From Nissolia schottii (lineage: Eukaryota > Streptophyta > Magnoliopsida > Fabales > Fabaceae), in assembly GCA_003254905.1 (NCBI GenBank), contig QANU01009643.1, forward strand, positions 1 to 64,000: a stretch of 64,000 bases of DNA, given 5' to 3'. Position 1 is the stretch's first letter. Each line of letters starts with the position of its first letter. This document shows positions 61,672-64,000 of the stretch, one piece after another. Below the pieces are notes generated by a model. It was not told where the DNA came from, searched no databases, and saw only the letters and a program-made list of their open reading frames with translations. The position numbers and the translations under genes were made by a program.

Positions 61672-63297
61672 TCATCTGTTATTGCAGATTCTTGTGATGG
61701 GAGAGGTTTGATATGGTACTGCTGTTGTATGGTGGACTCCTCTTCTAGAAGTTGGGCCAACTAGAGGATGAAAAATGTCAAGGATCCCCAGCTTAGGAAG
61801 GAATTGATTCAGACAAGCAATTGGGACCCCTTTGGCAAACATGTCGGCAAGCTGGAGAGAGGAAGGATCTAAAAGTAATTTCATTAAACTAGATTGAATT
61901 CTTTCACGAACCACGTGGCAATCGATTTTGAGATGTTTTGTGCGTTTGTGAAAGACGGGGTTAATAGCCATATGCAATGCACGCTAATTGTCACAATATA
62001 GAGCGGGTGGTTTGGAACATGAGACGTGAAGATCAGTGATGAGAAATTTTAACCATTGAAGCTCGCACGTAGCGAAAGCGAGAGCTCTGTATTCTGCCTT
62101 GGAAGAAGATTGGGGAGACGGTGGTCTACTTCTTGGTTCTCCAAGAAATTAAGGAATCGATGAGGAAGAAATAGAAGCCAGTGAGAAAACGATGGGAATA
62201 GGGGCAATTTCCCCAATCAGCGTCGTTGAAACCCAAAATACGGAGCTCACTGTGATGACGGAAGAACAATCCGTGACCAGGAGTACCCTTCAAATAGTGA
62301 GCGAAACGACTTGAGGCCTTGAGATGAGCTTGTGTAAGGGAAGACATAAACATGCTGAGTTGTTGCGAGGAAAAGCACATGTCTAGGCATGTGGAGTTTC
62401 AGTACAGTAAATGTCCAATAAGGTGACGGTATGGTGTGACATCTTCGAGTGAAGCGGAGGAATCTTAAGATAGATAAGTGCCAGGGGCACTTGGTGTTTG
62501 GGATGGCTTTGAACCTAAGAGGCCCATTTCTGAAATGAGGTCCAGACAAAATTTTTTCTAGCAAACAAAAAGTCCAATGTTGGAGTGGTGAATTTCCAAG
62601 CCTAAAAAATAACGGAGCAAACTTAGATCCTTAATCCGAAAATGACTATCCAGGAGTTTCTTGATACAATCAAATTCAGCAAGTGAGGTTCCAGCAAGAA
62701 TGATATCATCAACATAGACAAGAAGAGCAGTGGCGGAAGAATCAGAGAATCAAGTGAAGAGAGAATGATCACTAGATGCTTGAGTATAACCATATTGGAT
62801 GAGAGAATGAGACAACTTGCTGAACCATTGACGGCTCGCCTGTTTAAGACGATAAAAGGACTTAAGAAGCTTGCAAACCTAGTTTGACTTGGAGGTAACA
62901 CCAGAAGGAACTTTCATGTAAATCTCCTCTTGTAAATCACCATGAAGAAATACATTATTCACATCCAATTGGTGAAGGTGCCAATTATTGTTGAAGCCAA
63001 AGCCAACAAAAAATGGACAGTAGTCATTTTCGCAACTAGTGAAAATGTATCAAAATAATCAAGCCCTTCTTTTTTAGTATAGCCTTTGGCAGCCAAATGA
63101 GCTTTATAACACTCAATAGAACCATTCACACACCGTTTGATTTTGTATACCCACTTGCCCCCAATAGGTGTGGCATGTGGAGGGAGATCAACCAAAACCC
63201 ATGTGCCATTTTGCTCAAGAGCAATAACCTCAGTTGCCATAGCTTTGTGCCAACAATCAAATTTGCATGCTTCACTATAGGTAACAAGTTCAGTCAC
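61672..63297 (-). pseudogene. Ty1/Copia pol fragment: reverse transcriptase and RNase H
   Basis: The minus strand from 63297 encodes WHKAMATEVIALEQNGTWVL and GGKWVYKIKRCVNGSIECYK, the N-terminal RT region of plant Copia elements. It then has [17 protein letters not shown], the active-site box YVDD at about 62705-62716, and the RNase H region with SKAEYRALA near 62100 and KHLKIDCHVVRE near 61910-61945. Several in-frame stops and at least one frame change separate the parts. Gag, protease and integrase are not present, and no LTR pair was identified. It is a 5'-truncated relic in which RT and RNase H order is preserved. Confidence 0.9.
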
Positions 63298-64000
63298 ACC
63301 ATCTAAGGCTGCAAGTAAGTTTGGCTAGTACAAGATAGGTTGTAATAAGATAGGTAATTAGCTAAAGGATATGGTATGTCTGAGTGCTTAGAAGAGACTG
63401 GACTAGTAGAGATGGAATACGTGTTATCCTTGGCAATATAGATCTTCCTTTACATCATCTGTATATTCTAGTATCATTACATTAATTTCCCAAAAATCTC
63501 TATGATTTTGTGTTCTCGTTAAGAGATCCCATGGCGAATGGAACTCATTTAGCTCGGGTTGAAGAAGCTAGCAAAACTCACAAGGAATTGATCAACAAGC
63601 TATGGAGTGAGCAGTTGCTGGTCACATGTGAGCAGGTGCTGGTGAATCAAACTCAGCTAGGCAATTTGGAATTTGCTATGCAAGATGTCAAGAGAATTTT
63701 GAATTAGATCTTGAAAAGTCTGCATAACAACAATAATACTCAGGGTAAGGGGTCCATAGATCATAGTGCCAAAATTGAAAATTCAAATATTCCACACACT
63801 AGATTCATGTCACTGCTGAAAGCTTTTTGCACTCTCTTCATTTTTATATATCCTCCTTTACAGCTTTCAAATCCTCAAGGGATTCAATTGCAGTATAGTC
63901 GAGTATAGTCGTATCCACAGAGAATTGAATAAAGTCATTCTTGAGTTTATTAATTTAACAATAGAGTGGATGATCTGTAAATGATTTTTAAGATAAATAA
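63298..64000 (+). other. Possible start of another retroelement (5' flank and short frame)
   Basis: A 65-codon frame begins at the ATG at 63531 or an earlier ATG at 63510 (MANGTHLARVEEASKTHKEL). Its charged, helix-prone, Gln-rich composition is reminiscent of the N-terminus of plant gag proteins. It stops at TAG near 63705. The A/T-rich upstream part (63320-63500) could be an LTR end, but no primer site was recognised. The window ends before this can be resolved. Confidence 0.25.

Overview
This is a stretch of a flowering-plant (eudicot) nuclear chromosome. It is AT-rich, has intron-containing genes with GT..AG junctions, and is densely filled with LTR retrotransposon relics, a LINE, a Copia fragment and several families of non-autonomous DNA transposons. 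There is no bacterial gene organisation. A 700-base run of N (43606-44305) marks an assembly gap.

Five host genes look intact. (1) A LAMMER/CLK-type dual-specificity kinase of the AFC2 type, minus strand, 5755-9304; its 11 exons assemble to a 430-residue protein. (2, 3) Two tandem CYP71-family cytochrome P450 genes, plus strand, 30790-32499 and 37363-39863, each with two exons and an intron at the same codon, giving 508 and 506 residues. A truncated P450 relic follows at about 41.39-41.51 kb, so this is a small P450 cluster. (4) A small basic single-exon protein of unknown function, plus strand, 45092-45502. (5) An amino-acid permease of the AAAP family, most like plant proline transporter 2, minus strand, 49323-53120; its 8 exons assemble to 448 residues. 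A decayed fragment of a class I KNOX homeobox gene (BREVIPEDICELLUS/KNAT1-like N-terminal part) lies at 21.54-21.94 kb.

Mobile DNA fills most of the rest. One long-LTR retrotransposon family (LTR about 3.6-3.8 kb, TGTAACATCC..GATGTTACA ends) occurs three times: a 3' end at 1-531, a complete solo LTR at 10865-14497 with a perfect CTAAG target duplication, and an inverted copy at about 54.06-57.86 kb. The solo LTR at 10.9 kb is nested in a roughly 590-bp AT-rich repeat that also occurs upstream of both P450 genes. The inverted copy is nested in a Mutator-like element (53778-58025) with a perfect 9-bp duplication. A 5-kb L1-type LINE (24783-29831) has a perfect 17-bp target duplication but is internally deleted and full of stops. 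A Copia pol fragment lies on the minus strand at 61.67-63.30 kb. Other items are an inverted-repeat element at 1.97-3.0 kb enclosing an exon-like segment, a 0.8-kb Mutator-type MITE (9589-10415), a Tourist-like MITE (15920-16071), a TRIM-like relic (32.57-33.28 kb), a roughly 480-bp direct repeat pair at 58.3 and 60.2 kb, and an array of about 40-bp hairpin-forming units (42.57-43.37 kb) beside the assembly gap.

The host genes do not form a pathway: a splicing-related kinase, a specialised-metabolism P450 pair and an amino-acid transporter are simply neighbours. The most unusual material is repeat-derived: long LTRs that carry different internal tandem arrays in each copy and, in one copy, an Arg-rich/acidic open reading frame; the hairpin array; and the nested insertion histories readable from exact target duplications.
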